Assembly (NCBI GenBank): GCA_020137815.1
Contig: CM035353.1
Span: forward strand, 3,116,471 to 3,180,470
Reading direction: 5' to 3'
DNA from: Hormiphora californensis
Taxonomy: Eukaryota > Ctenophora > Tentaculata > Cydippida > Pleurobrachiidae
Length of the DNA: 64,000 nucleotides
The position numbers and the translations under genes are program-made. The notes below the pieces were generated by a model. It did not search any database. It saw only the letters and a program-made list of their open reading frames with translations, and was not told the DNA's origin. Each line of letters begins with the position of its first letter. The stretch's first letter is position 1. Below are positions 22,882 through 35,675 of this stretch, piece after piece.

Positions 22882-24264
22882 GGGGGACCACATACAGCAC
22901 CGGTGCGAACTCCAGTAACGTCGCACCACATACTGTCGGTGGAAACTTCAGTAGGGTAGAAAGGGGTAAAATGGCACACGGGGTAAAATGGCACATGTAT
23001 GGGGTAAAATGGTCCTAGTTATTACATGTAGTCACGTGACTTTTTCTCCAGCGGAGACCTGCTCGTTCTGTTCCGAAATTTTGCTTTAAAACTGCTGTAA
23101 TTTCTGTTTGAGTTGGCCGATTTTAATTTTGCAAAAACTGCCAGTTAGGGTTTTTATCCTTCTAAAACTTGGTATAAAATTTTTTCAAAAAACCCACTAT
23201 TAAGTTGATTAAATTGTCAAATTAGTCAAACTGGGGTAAAATGGTTCACCCTCGCTGGGGTAAAATGGTTCACCCTGGGACCAATGAAATCGAGCCTCAA
23301 ATACCACGTGATACCAACTGGGGTAAAATGGTCCAGCACACTGGGGTAAAATGGTCCAGGAGAACAGAAATTACTGAAGATAACATGGACCATTTTACCC
23401 CAGTGCTCTAACAACACCAGGCACGTGATAAAAATCGAGCAATGCTATTGGCTGGACCATTTTACCCCAGTGCAAAATTTCCAAAAAAAGCCCTACCCAA
23501 CTTTTTGAATTGATTAATTAAGCTATTAAATAAAACTTTCAGATTTTAAAATTTAGCTCGTCTGAAAGGAAAACGTTTCATTGGATAGCCTATATAATTT
23601 TTTTTCTTCTTGCTGTATAAATTGAGTATTTTAGAACCTAAAACGTTAGAAAGTGTGCCATTTTACCCCTTTCTACCCTACAGTGAGTGTATGTGGTGCC
23701 TCTTACTGAACAATCAATAAAAAACCTTCAAAACAAGCTAAAAACACGTAATTTTTTGTGAAATATCTTCCTCTCACTAATACCGAAATCTCTCTACCTC
23801 CTTTTCTCTCTCTTGTTATGTTTATCTCCACTTATCTCTCTCTTATCTTTCCCGATTGCAGCACATATTTTCTCGATATGTCGGATAATCTCGCCCTTGT
23901 TCTAGGTGTGGCCCTTTCTGTCGTAGTGAGAGTGTGTGCGCCTCTTATTGGTTGCTGTGGTGTGGGTGTGTGTGTGTATTGTGAGATGCAGGTCTGTCAT
24001 TGGCTAGTGCGCGCACGTGACCCCCACGTGACCTTTCAGTTCAGTACGAAGAGCACATACATCACCGTACTGATCTTTTCTGAGCTAAGCTCACGTGAGA
24101 TTGTGTACTGATAGTCCCACCGATATTTATCAGTAAGAGGCACCACATACGGCAGTGCGTACTGGAGTTTGCACCGAAAGTGTTGTATGTGCTAGTGAGA
24201 ACTGAAGTTAGAGGCACCACATACGGCGGTGCGAATTTCAGTACAGTGCTGTATGTGGTCCCCC
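22882..24264. mobile_element. PIF/Harbinger-like MITE, copy 2, split by a nested element
   Basis: Same element and insertion site as the copy in unit 1. It is interrupted at 22954-23678 by a TA-flanked element. Removing that insert and one TA restores exactly 656 bp. Confidence 0.92.
22954..23678. mobile_element. 725-bp TA-target MITE nested in the Harbinger MITE
   Basis: Terminal inverted repeats GGGTAGAAAGGGGTAAAATG / CATTTTACCCCTTTCTACCC are flanked by TA on each side. The uninterrupted site CAGTACAGTG is seen in unit 1 at 21.15 kb. GGGGTAAAATGG recurs several times in both orientations inside. The TA duplication suggests a Tc1/mariner-type transposase acting in trans. A relative lies at 29246-30000. 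Confidence 0.9.
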
Positions 24265-24707
24265 TAAGATAGAAAAAAGATTTAGGTATCTTGACAACCT
24301 TTTAAACTTAAAAAGGAAGATCTAATAATTAGAAAGAGTTGCGGGTCGTGACAGTTGTCGGTGAACACCCACGACGAATGGTCAAGGAGAATTCCCACCT
24401 GTCAAAATTAGAGTTGAATTGGATTGCGGAAAGCAACAAATACCCTAGTTGCCAAAAAAATCCATGATGATCGGAAGTGGGTAGTGCCTAACTATTTATA
24501 TACCTAGCTCGTTTCACTAATTATACTGCGGACTACCTAACTAGGTAGCTCGTTTCACTTCAATACTGCCTAACATATATAGCTCGTTGAAAATTCAATA
24601 ACAGCTGCAGTTTTCTTTTTCCATGAAAATTCCATTATAATTGGAGTCTTCTTAGAACACGATTGTCAGATTGATATTCCCTCTGTTCTGCGTGAGGCAC
24701 ACTCTTA

Positions 24708-24965
24708 CACGGGGGATTACGGGGGCTCGAATAGATCGCCCGTATAGATCGCCCGTACCAGTCGCCCGTACATTTGCTTTGCGCATTACGTTTCATCGCA
24801 CTTTCACCACAAATAAGGTACACATGTGCGTTACGCGCATGTGTTTCGTTGTGGTGAAAGTGTGGTGAAACGTAATGCGCAAAGCAAATGTACGGGCGAC
24901 TGGTACGGGCGTCTCATCCGGCCCCCGTAATCCGCTGCCTTAGGCAGCGGATTACGGGGGCCCGG
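24708..24965. repeat. Nested hairpin element in unit 2
   Basis: Near-identical copy of the hairpin at 22177-22433, at the equivalent position of the second unit. Confidence 0.8.
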
Positions 24966-25737
24966 ATGCACCAAAGTAATTCTGAGACACTTTACCCAAG
25001 TACTCCAAGCAGGTAGTTTTCACTTTTGACTCCGGGAAAGTCCATCTGGCCCTCCATTTTACTATACTAAATGCAAATTCCCTTACACGCAACTCCACGT
25101 GCAAATTGAGGGGTTGTTTTGGTTGGTGGGCAAGGGGATTGGTGGAGACAGTGGGTGGATAGTGGATCTTGCCAGTGCGAATTGTTGTGTGGTGTTTTCC
25201 TGCTGATTCGGTCGCGTTTGTTGGGTATATTCTACGTCATTCCCCGGGGGCCATTATGCATCGTGTAAAAATGGGAATACTCAGGTAGATCTGCACAATT
25301 CTGTTTTCTGGGTGTTCTGGGTGTTCCACAGAATATATACCTACTGCAATATCGAAAAAAATAAGATAGAAAAAAGATTTAGGTATCTTGACAACCTTTT
25401 AAACTTAAAAAGGAAGATCTAATAATTAGAAAGATTTGCGGGTCGTGACAGTTATCGGTGAACACCCACGACGAATGGTCATGGAGAATTCCCGCCTGTC
25501 AAAATTAGAGTTGAATTGGATTGCGGAAAGCAACAAATACCCTAGTTGCCAAAAAATCCATGATGATCGGAAGTGGGTAGTGCCCAAATGAGCAAAATAC
25601 GGTAAAAAGCCCGATTTTGAACACCGTTAAAGCCAAATAACGGCTAAACGGTTGAAGATAGAGCTTAAAAGGCCGGCGTCGACCCCCCATAAATTCGCTT
25701 TGCCTACAAAATGGCACAAATGAAAAGTCTCCAAACC

Positions 25738-26068
25738 ATTCCTAAGTGGCTATAGCCGTATAGCCAAAAAACGGTTATGCGCAAACCTAATTATCCAATT
25801 ATCTAATTAACCAGATGAGATAGAGACATAATTCCAGCACCTACCCCCACTAATTTGAGGACGCTGATCATTTTAGTGCCCTCGGTTTTGTCTCTACTCG
25901 TTTCCTAAGTGGCTATAGCCGTATAGCCAAAAAACGGTCATGCGCAAACCTAATTATCCAATTATCTAATTAACCAGATGAGATAGAGACTTAATTCCGG
26001 CACCTACCCCCACTAATGCGACGACTCTGATCACTTTAGTGCCCTCGATTTTATCTCTACTCCTAATT
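25738..26068. repeat. Tandem direct repeat of ~170 bp
   Basis: CCTAAGTGGCTATAGCCGTA starts at 25741 and again at 25911. Each copy continues through CCAGATGAGATAGAGAC to TAGTGCCCTCG. The copies differ at a handful of positions. Confidence 0.85.
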
Positions 26069-26156
26069 TAAGGGTACTTATGGTTTTGGCCTCAGGTTGA
26101 AAACACAGGTACCACGCCCACCCGGAAATGAGGCCTTAGCACCCTCTGCTCAATTT

Positions 26157-26433
26157 CCCGGTGCCCGGATTATAAAAATTTTCGATAAATACGGATTTCA
26201 CGTGTCAATTTTGCTGCCAAAATTTTTTCAATTTGCTGCCGATTTGCTGCCTCGTGAATCGAAATTTGTCCGATGGCAGTCCGCGATCGGTTCAATTGCT
26301 GCTGGCAGCATAATCTTATCAATTAGTTATCTAAAAAAGGTCACCGGTTAGATCAATTTGCTGCCTCGCCCTTGATTTGCTGCCAAATTAAGGGCATTAA
26401 TCTCTTGGGTATTTGCAATATCCGGGCACCGGG
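26157..26433. mobile_element. 277-bp DNA element with perfect 8-bp target duplication
   Basis: Termini CCCGGTGCCCGGAT / ATCCGGGCACCGGG are inverted repeats, flanked by CTCAATTT on both sides (26149-26156, 26434-26441). The interior repeats the word TTTGCTGCC. No coding capacity. Confidence 0.85.
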
Positions 26434-27560
26434 CTCAATTTGAGCATTGGTTGGGATCGTTAGACGGGTCCATTCTGAGTACAATGGCGTTGGAAAACTC
26501 TTGTTACAGTGTTACACATTTTTTCCCGGTTTGGGCAAAAATTGTCGTTAAATCCCCTTATTACACACTCTTATGCACCAAAGTAATTCTGAGACACTTT
26601 ACCCAAGTACTCCAAGCAGGTAGTTTTCACTTTTGACTTCTGGAAAGTCCATCTGGCCCTCCATTTTACTATACTAAATGCAAATTCCCTTACACGCAAC
26701 TCCACGTGCAAATTGAGGGGTTGTTTTGGTTGGTGGGCAAGGGGATTGGTGGGGACAGTGGGTGGATAGTGGATCTTGCCAGTGCGAATTGTTGTGTGGT
26801 ATTTTCCTGCTGATTCGGTCGCGTTTGTTGGGTATATTCTACGTCATTCCCCGGGGGCCATTATGCATCGTGTAAAAATGGGAATTTCATTATACTCAGG
26901 TAGATCTGCACAATTCTGCGTGTTCCACAGAATATATCTACAGCAGTTGTACTGTAGTCCTCCGAGCCTAGTTTTCAGTTGTCACACATCAAGTTCTGTC
27001 GGCAAAACATCAATATCGAAAAAATAAGATATAAAAAAGATTTAGCTGGAGAACCCCGTGAGTACCGCTATCTTGACAACCTTTTAAACTTGAAAAGGAA
27101 GAATTAATAATTAGAAAGAGTTGCGGGTGGTGACAGTTATCGCTGAACACCCACGACGAATTGGGTTCCCGCCTGTCAAAATTAGAGTTGAATTGCGGAG
27201 AGCAACAAATAATCTAGTTGCTCTGTATTATAGAGGAACTGATGATCTACCGCAGTGAAACAATTGTTTTCTGTTAAAACTCTCGTGTTTGTATTTGTAC
27301 AGTACTCCAGGGAAATTTCATTTGCCCTGTCGAGTTCTCCTGAGGACACAATCCCCACAAATCACAGTGATGAATTAATAATTATAATAGAGATAGGCTA
27401 CCATGGTCGTAAATCAATCATCGGGGGTGGCAAATTTCTCTTGACCCAATATAGAAGTAAAATTATCTCCGTATAATGTCATGTGGCGCTTCATGTTTAC
27501 GATAAGTTGCAATGTTAGGTTGTCTAGACGATTGACAACCTATAATGATAGCCCGGGGTA

Positions 27561-27671
27561 CAGGAACCGACCGAAACAAGTAAACAACCAATCAGAGCTC
27601 GTTATTTAGGTCACGCGACTGGTTATCAGCCAATCAGGGACCAGTATAATTCTTGATTCGGTCGGTCCCTG
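27561..27671 (+). mobile_element. hAT-like MITE family A, copy 5
   Basis: Complete element with termini CAGGAACCGACCGAA and TTCGGTCGGTCCCTG. No clear target duplication remains. 27240-27560 to its left has no recognisable gene. Confidence 0.85.
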
Positions 27672-27714
27672 TCTACTACCTACATCAACCTATCTCAAAT
27701 GGTGTTTAGTGTGA

Positions 27715-27945
<231 letters not shown>

Positions 27946-28461
27946 AAGCCCCCTGTGTAGTGTAGAGTGGTTGTGGTAGCGGTATTTCCAGTTCCTATCT
28001 GGGCGTGACTGCTTGCATGATCGCGTCGGGTGATCTGCTGTCACGCGTTGTGCGAGAGAGATAGAGATAAAGCGGTTTATCTTGTTCTTCCTGTATTCAG
28101 TTCGCTATTCACCTATTTGCATTTGCTGAGCTGTTATTTAACACAGCTCAGCCCCCTAGATCACCTTATCGTACATTGGTCGCCCCAATACCGCTCTCGA
28201 ACCCACGTTTTTACACCAACTGGTGGACTTCGGAAACTGTCGACATGTGTGTATCTACCAGGATCGGAGATGCTAGGAGGAGAAGCAGCTGATATCCCGC
28301 ACCACTGCACTCTGTTCAGAGGACCTGCCCAGTAGTAGTAACCCCACGAGGAATTCTACCTGAGCACTGATGACTTTCTGTCCATACCTAGAATTTTGTT
28401 TCAAAATCACCTCCCTGATAAAATAGCGCACCCACCGGGCTGATGAGATTATATATTCTGA

Positions 28462-28725
28462 CTAGGGGAGGGAGGGGGAGGGGAAGGGAGGGAGGGAGGG
28501 GAGGGAGGGGGAATCTCCTAATAACTCACGGAGAACATGGGTATTGATGGGAGGGAGAATCTCCTAATAACTCATGGAGAATGGGTACTAGGGGGGAGGG
28601 AGGGGGAATCTCCTAATAACTCACGGAGAATGGGTATTGATGATATGGCTAGGGGGGGAGGGAGGGGGAATCTCCTAATAACTCCTAATAACTCACGGAG
28701 AATGGGTATTGATGGTGGTGTCCGT
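28462..28725. repeat. ~60-80-bp minisatellite
   Basis: Four degenerate units of GGGAGGGAGGGGGAATCTCC + TAATAACTCACGGAGAA + TGGGTATTGATG. 28725-29240 to the right shows nothing recognisable. Confidence 0.85.
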
Positions 28726-29245
28726 TTGTAGTTGAGATGGCCAGTGGCACGACTTTTATCCTCCCCCTCAGATCGATTGTTTTCCGTATGTACATGGGAT
28801 TGTGTGCGTCACTTGCTGATTCGTAGTACCGTAACTGAGGGAAAGGGACGGGGGCCGTTACAATTAAGTGGATCGAACCTGGACCTAGTGCGTGTGAGGT
28901 TGTCTCATATATGAGACCGTCCTCTTCGCACCGGGCCGATGTACAATGTACAGTCAGTGCCTGACAAGTGTGAGGCGATCATTGTTCTTGCCATTACACT
29001 ACCCTCGTAACTCACCTCTTTTAATTTAACATTCAATTCGAATCGCCATTTCCGCCACGTTTTTAGAAGTCCCCCTTTTTTCAGGAGCGTTGCCTCAATG
29101 TTTTCCTCGCCACCTCTACCGTTCCGCCGGGGACTTGAAGGAACCTGAGACGTGTGTGTGAGTGAGTGGCAGTTGTTATAACCCTCCTTTAGAGTCTAGC
29201 TAGGCAATGTGGCAGTTGAAATTAAAATACAGTAAAAATGGGGTA

Positions 29246-30000
29246 GGGTAAGCTGGGGCGAAATGGCCCACGGGGTAATGTGGCCCATGAATGGGGTAAA
29301 ATGGCCCTAGTAATAACATGTGGTCACGTGAATTTTTCTCCAGCGGAGACCTGCTCGTTCTGTTCCGAATTTTCGCTTTAAAACTGCTGTCATTTCTGTT
29401 TGGGTTGGCCGATTTTAATTTTTTCAAAAACTGCCAGTTAGGCTTTATAATTCTCTAAAACGTGGTATAAAAATTTTGAAGAAATTGGCAATTTTTTTTG
29501 TCTTAATTGTCAATTTTGTGAAATCGGGGCGAATATGGCCTACTCTCCGGGGCAAAGTGGTCCGGTCTGGGGCAAAGTGGCCCACCTCTAGGACCAATGA
29601 AATGGCGCCTGCAATACCACGTGACATTGGAATGCACAAAAATGTAGTCCAGACGGTCAAATTAGGGGTAAAGTGGCCCATGTTCCGGTGCAGAACATGG
29701 GCCATTTTGCCCCTAATTTGATCGTTTCGTCTAACAACACCAGGCACGTGATAAAATCGAGTAATGCTATTGGCTTGGGCCACTTTGCCCCGGTGCAAAT
29801 TTTCCAAAAAACGTCTCACCAAAATATTTGAATTGATTAATTAACCCATTAAATAAAACTTGCAGATTTTAAAATTTAGCTCGGCTGAAAGGAAAATGTT
29901 TCATTGGATAGCCTATATATTTTTTTTCTTCCTGCTGTATAAGTTGCGTATTTTAGAACCTAAAACGTTAAAAGTGGGCCACTTTGACCCCAGCTTACCC
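29246..30000. mobile_element. 755-bp TA-target MITE related to 22954-23678
   Basis: Termini GGGTAAGCTGGGGCGAAATG and CTTTGACCCCAGCTTACCC are imperfect inverted repeats flanked by TA. The interior aligns to the 725-bp element (GCCGATTTTAATTTT, ACACCAGGCACGTGATAAAA, TAGAACCTAAAACGTTA) although the termini differ in their outer words. No transposase frame. Confidence 0.88.
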
Positions 30001-30156
30001 TATCATATAATATTGGTACGGTACTATGCATATATAACATAAAAGGTGGCCCACGGATTGTAGTAACGGTTATAGAGAGGTAGAGACTAGTCACTAGAGT
30101 CTCTATAAGTAGAGAGTCTCTATATCTGTCAGGCCAATGCTCTGACAGGTCTCAAT

Positions 30157-30265
30157 CAGGAACCGACCGAAACAAGTAAACAACCAATCAGAACTCGTTA
30201 TTTAGGTCACGTGACTGGTTATCAGCCAATCAGGGACCAGTATTTCCTGATTCGGTCGGTTCCTG
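30157..30265 (+). mobile_element. hAT-like MITE family A, copy 6
   Basis: Full 109-bp copy. TCTCAAT is found to the left (30150-30156) and 4 bp beyond the right end (30270-30276), probably a slightly altered target duplication. Confidence 0.88.
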
Positions 30266-31001
30266 TAATTCTCAATTGGGAAACTAGCTAATAGGGAAAC
30301 ACTTACACTGACGAGCACTCCTGAGGTGGCAAGCGCTGCTGCAGAATTGTCCACTATCGTCTGAAGCAAAACATGATATATTAACGCTGATTGTCAGAGA
30401 GCAATTACCAGTCCGTCAATTATATTGTCAGTCAGTTTTTCAGTCATAATTATTAGTTCAGTCACTGTCAGTCACCTTTTGATTGTCATCAAGGTTGCTA
30501 TCAACAGCAGTCAATTTCTTGATCGATTTTCTCTTGCCTGATCCGTCTCTGTGCTTCGATTTTTTGCTCAATTTCCGTGACTGACAAATGAACTAACATT
30601 GAGGATTGGTAACGAAATTACCTTGCGGGCACGCTAAAACATGCCTTACTACCGAGATGCTCTCATGTCAGAACTCAGAGCATTGGCGGAGCAAGAACTA
30701 CGTGGTCAGAGTATTGACCTGACAGCTGCGATGCCTTAACGAGGCACCTCTACGAGGAGTTATTTCGTTACCAAGGTGTTCCCAGACGATTAAACTCACA
30801 CAACCGCACAACCACGATTCTAGGAATCAACTTTGACAAATTATAGAAATCCTTCTGGTATAATAATCGATCATTCCCCCTCTTACAGGCGTTTCCTTGC
30901 TGATATGAATATTATGTTCCTAGTAGTTAGCACGAAATTATAAGGACGAAAGGGCCAAATCTTGGGCAAAATTTGCAACAAGCTAATTTTTCACCAATAA
31001 A

Positions 31002-31112
31002 TTCAATAACAGAGTTTTCTTTTTCCATGAAAATTCCATTATAATTAGAGTCTTCTTAGAACACGATTGTCAGATTGATATTCCCTCTGTTCTGCGTGAG
31101 GCCCACTAGATT
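31002..31112 (+). repeat. Fragment of the 20.6-27 kb segmental unit
   Basis: AATTCAATAACAG..TTTTCTTTTTCCATGAAAAT TCC...CGTGAGGC matches the segment just left of the hairpins at 22.05-22.17 kb and 24.59-24.70 kb. The surrounding 30.4-31.5 kb has no clear gene. Confidence 0.8.
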
Positions 31113-31585
31113 ATGCATCAAAGTTTCTTACGCAAAGTTATACGATAGAGCTGTTTTACTTGTAAGATAGAGCTGTCTAAATTATTCCCATACCCTCATA
31201 TTTTAATAATATACGCCGGATATAAATAGTTATTCTATGAGCTAGGGGTTTCTAAAATTTAACCAGTTCACTGCGCCAAGCAGGAGGGTTATATCATAAC
31301 CAGTTCATGGCAGCTTAGCTTAGCTTAACTGTGGCTGCCAGCTCTGATGTAATAATGGCGCTTCACTTTCAGGGGAATCAAACGGATATGCTGTGGTGGG
31401 AGCTAATTATTAATTATAGACTAATTATTTAATTATAGACTAATTATAGCCAATTATAGACTCTGGACCATGAGCTGCTATTCTCTGAAATCTACCTTTG
31501 ATTCTCTGAATCTGTTATAATCTAGCTATATGATAAGTGGGGATTGTTGAGTAACCCTCAACAAAGTGGGGAGGGATGAAGCTAC

Positions 31586-31729
31586 CTTTCGGTTGCTGTT
31601 GATGTTGTTATTCTGGTCACTGTTATTATCTGATCTGGACATGCTGCCCCGGAGTCGAGTAGAAATGGTAGCTGCGGATCCACTGCGTAACGTGTTCGCT
31701 CGAGGTATCGGCTCCACCTCTACTTCCAG
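31586..31729 (-). other. Candidate exon downstream of the SBF exons
   Basis: An acceptor (CTTGTAG|CTGG at 31729) and a possible donor (CGAAAG|GTAGCT at 31586) bound an open 144-nt segment. Read in phase 0 it is 48 codons of a Ser/Asn-rich low-complexity peptide (SMSRSDNNSDQNNNINSNRK). Read in phase 1, which matches the preceding SBF exon donor at 32744, it gives GSRGGADTSSEHVTQWIRSY.. and stops at 31626, which would make it the terminal exon. I cannot decide between these readings. A further exon-like segment with good splice borders at 30311-30365 is even less certain. Confidence 0.35.
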
Positions 31730-31739
31730 CTACAAGACA

Positions 31740-31805
31740 AGATGGGAGAGAGAGGGAGAGGGAGAGAGAGATAGGGAGAGAGAGAGAGAGAGAGAGAGAG
31801 CAAAA
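31740..31805. repeat. GA-rich microsatellite
   Basis: GAGAGAGGGAGAGGGAGAGA-type repeat within AT-rich DNA. 31830-32530 shows no gene. Confidence 0.85.
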
Positions 31806-32536
31806 GATACAGCACATATGAAGTACACATAGTTTACAGTTGATTGTACATGCACAGGACAACATATGTAACATGTTCCATCTGGTTCCATAGACACATG
31901 CACCTCATGTTAAGAGGGAGATTCACACTCCAATTATATCATTATCAAGCATTTATTATTCAACACATACATAGAGATTGAAGTTCATACTTTTGATCGG
32001 TCACACATGTATCTTTTTTTGTCGGTAAAAGACATTTATATTTGGGTTACAGCTTGTACGTCACGAGTAGTATAATATATGTACGTTAGTTTGCATTTTA
32101 TAATAATCACAGATTTGATTATATTACATAATACTCTCTTAATTACCTCTCGTTTTTTGCAGGATGTATTTATAAAAAGTTGACACATCTTGTGTATCAC
32201 TGTCTGACAATAGAAACATTTCAATCCTGAAATAATTGAACTTTTAGAACATAAATTGAGGAAAATAAATAAAGTGCGATTTTTAATAATACGAACCGCT
32301 GATGCGCACTTGATTCGATTTGTGTGTGCTAAATTCTGTTCCTAACAATCTTAAGACTTGATCCCAGAAGTATCGGTAAGATAGTTTTAAGGACCTTTTC
32401 AATGCAATCAAGATCAAGTCTTTATCTTATCAGGAGCCGGAGATAACTATGATCGAAAAGATTTGTCACGGGCAAATCGACTTTTGTAATTGCACGCCCC
32501 TGGTATGCATTATTAAAAATCGGACTATACAAAAGT

Positions 32537-32607
32537 GCTGTGACCAGGATTCGAACCTGGGTTATTGCGGCCACAACGCAATGTCCTAACCACTAGACGA
32601 TCACAGC
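32537..32607 (-). tRNA. tRNA-His (GTG)
   Basis: The - strand folds as a 71-nt cloverleaf. The acceptor stem is GCTGTGA/TCACAGC. The D-arm region carries the A-box-like TCTAGTGGTTAGGAC. The anticodon stem-loop is TTGCG-TTGTGGC-CGCAA with anticodon GTG (His). The T-arm is CCAGG-TTCGAAT-CCTGG, with the internal B box GGTTCGAATCC. A TTTT Pol III terminator lies directly 3' (complement of 32531-32534). Any CCA end is added after transcription, as expected in eukaryotes. It sits between the 3' SBF exons, probably inside or next to that transcription unit, on the same strand. Confidence 0.95.
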
Positions 32608-32743
32608 AACAAGCCACGGAGGGGCTAAATCTTTTGCAATCTAGCAGAGTATAAAGGCTTCGAACATCTAATCGCACGCTGACAAAAGAGCTGGGATACT
32701 TCGTATACCACTACTATTATTGGTATAATTTAAAAATGCATAC

Positions 32744-35634
32744 CATGGATGGTAAGTTGTGCTTTGCTTGGTACATCAGCGTTTCCCTCACATATCGTGC
32801 ATGGCAATCTCTCGGGCTCGGTAAACGGATTGTATGTATACTCCTCAAAGCGGTGACCCGTTACCCGGACCTTACCCTGGAAGTGGTTTAGTCTTGAGAG
32901 TTGGGGGAGGGAGTGGTTCAGTCTTGAGAGTTGGTGGAGGGAGTGGTTTAGTCTTGAGAGTTGGGGGAGGGAGTGGTTTAGTCTTGAGAGTTGGGGGAGG
33001 GAGTGGTTTAGTCTTGAGAGTTGGGGGAGGGAGTGGTTTAGTCTTGAGAGTTGGGGGAGGGAGTGGTTTAGTCTTGAGAGTTGGGGGAGGGAGTGGTTTA
33101 GTCTTGAGAGTTGGGGGAGGGAGTGGTTCAGTCTTGAGAGTTGGGGGAGGGAGTGGTTTAGTCTTGAGAGTTGGGGGAGGGAGTGGTTTAGTCTTGAGAG
33201 TTGGGGGAGGGAGTGGTTTAGTCTTGAGAGTTGGGGGAGGGAGTGGTTCAGTCTTGAGAGTTGGGGGAGGGAGTGGTTTAGTCTTGAGAGTTGGGGGAGG
33301 GAGTGGTTTAGTCTTGAGAGTTCGGGGAGGGAGTGGTATAGTCTTGAGAGTTGGGGGAGGGAGTGGTTTAGTCTTGAGAGTTGGGGGAGGGAGTGGTTTA
33401 GTCTTGAGAGTTGGGGGAGGGAGTGGTTTAGTCTTGAGAGTTGGGGGAGGGAGTGGTTTAGTCTTGAGAGTTGGGGGAGGGAGTGGTATAGTCTTGAGAG
33501 TTGGGGGAGGGAGTGGTTTAGTCTTGAGAGTTGGGGGAGGGAGTGGTTTAGTCTTGAGAGTTGGGGGAGGGAGTGGTTTAGTCTTGAGAGTTGGGGGAGG
33601 GAGTGGTTTAGTCTTGAGAGTTGGGGGAGGCAGTGGTTTAGTCTTGAGAGTTGGGGGAGGGAGTGGTTTAGTCTTGAGAGTTGGGGGAGGGAGTGGTTGA
33701 GTCTTGAGGGTTCGGGGAGGGAGTGGTTTATAGTACGTAAGCAGTAAGCACTCGGTATATTATCTTATAATTTGCAATTTGAACGTTTATATATATTTTT
33801 CAAATCAAATTATATAGCTGCAACCTGTGCATGCTAAGCTGATCTCCAAGAAACTCTTATATATCAACTTAGCTCTTATTAAATATCTTATATATCAGCT
33901 TAGCTCTTACTAAATATCTTATTAAATATCTTATATATCAGCTTAGCATGCACCTAGGCTCTTGTCAAGAATGCGATTTCTCAAATTAACGCTCACCTCT
34001 GTTAGACACTTTACGTTAGCGGGCTGAACCTTCCGTCGCAGCAGAGTCTTGTTCAGTAGAGCCAGTTCTGTGTTGCTTGCCTAGGGTGCAAGGGTGTTGG
34101 TTGATATTGTCAATTGTTTATTTGCTAGCAGCTGGGGGATACCACTATTATACTCCACGGAATTTAGAAGTGGCTGGTTCACTTTTTGACACAGCCGCTG
34201 TTACTATCGAGAACGTTGGGCACTAGTACAATTATATATATATTATATATATATATATGGTATACATTATATACCTTATTTGCCTAGCTAGACTGTGTTT
34301 CGCGCCCCGTGAAGGGTTAGAACATAACAATACCTTATAGTGGGCATCGCTGTTGTGAGAAAGGTACACTTGTAACCATGGGCTATGATCACCCTCCGAA
34401 GCACCTGCGGGTATATATGATCATTATGACGTAATGAAATATATTTTTATCCCACAGAGATTATTATATTATTGTGGTTTTCATAAAACATAGTAAATTT
34501 GAACACTATGTTTTTCTCAACAGGACAATTCGTTTCGTGTAATATTTTCCTCCGAAGATTCTTCGGGGTGGGTGCAATTATAGCAGTTTAGTCTGTCAGA
34601 GCATTAATTGGCCTGACAGAGTTTAGTAGTTTGACATGTCTAAACTCAACGCGTTGGTTGGCGATACTAGTTGGCGATGTTCTACATTAGTAGACTTATT
34701 TTCAAGTCTTAAAGCGTGTTCATCTTTGCGCAAGGAGGGTTTCGGGCCCGACTGTGCAATGCACAGTGTGCGATGTACAGTCTGTACACTGTAAAGTCAG
34801 TGCCTGACAATAACTTCCTATATCGTGGGAAGTTTACTCTCCCGGTAAATCAGGGTTCCCGTAAATCTGGGTCCGACTGTGTATACTGTACCTCGGTTAA
34901 GAGTGTTTTCAGTGAGAGATATCAATGAATATCCCAGACCTTCCTTGATCTGCTCTCTAGGTGTTGCTGGAACTGCTGTAGAAAAGGAGTTTAAGATGGA
35001 TTCAAGTCTAAAAAAGGCGGACTCTAAGTCTAAAACGGACTCTAAGTCAACCATAAGCGTGCAGGGAAGTTTAATCTATTTCAGTCCTAATCTTAAACCC
35101 ATTATAAACTCCGAAAATACGTAAAAGAAATTGCTTCCTACGTTTTCCATTTTCCTCGTTGCGGACAACCCAAAGATCGGGCTCGTAAGTTGGTCCTTCT
35201 GTTAGTACTTCCTGGGTGTAATAGGGCCACAACTCCAGCGCAGTCATGTGAATATTCGGTCGCAATACCTGCGGTTAATATATATATTAGCGGCATATTA
35301 TATAATATTATTATTCTTGGAAATAAAACCAGTTTTATTTCCCGGTAAATCGATAGTCTCACAGTACCCAGTCCGATCAACAAAGTCTCTGAGCCGCTGT
35401 TTATATATGTGATCCTTGCACCAATCCCACAGATTACTAATACGTGATCTGTGTGATTGCAACTTACAAGTTGCATAATATGATACAGGATGACCGCAAG
35501 GTGTCCGCCCCCTCCCCCGTGGCCGTATTGATCAGGCTTGTAAATTCTAGCGGCTAGTTCTATTTGACCATGTGGTGTGAGTAATGCATTGTGTCATCTC
35601 TATTATAGCTGACGAAGCAGAGCAATGCATCCCA

Positions 35635-35675
<41 letters not shown>

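Larger units (their letters stand above)
20640..27240 (+). repeat. Array of four related segmental units
   Basis: The block beginning AATTCTGAGACACTTTACCC recurs at 20644, 22445, 24973 and 26584, each time followed by the same ~300 bp (ATGGCCCT/CTGGCCCT..TTGTTTTGGTTGGTGGGCAA..CATTCCCCGGGGGCCATTAT). Units 1 and 2 share long downstream DNA including a Harbinger-like MITE and a hairpin. Units 3 and 4 lack both and show the empty site. Short open frames repeated between units (for example 21230-21583 = 23758-24111) lie inside the MITE and look non-coding. No gene is recognisable in this array. Confidence 0.9.

Noticed and set aside
28259-28324. 66-nt - strand segment with acceptor and donor (PLNRVQWCGISAASPPSISD)
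   Set aside because: Splice-like borders only; no family match and no phase-consistent partner could be established.
32834-33700. 288-codon open frame encoding [10 protein letters not shown] repeats
   Set aside because: Entirely a 30-bp minisatellite whose period is a multiple of three. It lies antisense within an SBF intron.
32880-33728. CRISPR-like regular repeats
   Set aside because: Units are directly adjacent with no unique spacers, so this is a minisatellite in eukaryotic DNA.
35466-35545. Exon-like - strand segment ([22 protein letters not shown] then a good GTAAGT donor)
   Set aside because: The SBF exon at 37347 joins directly in phase and in family order to VLRPNIHM at 35268. This segment would need an incompatible phase and has no counterpart in SBF proteins as I recall them.
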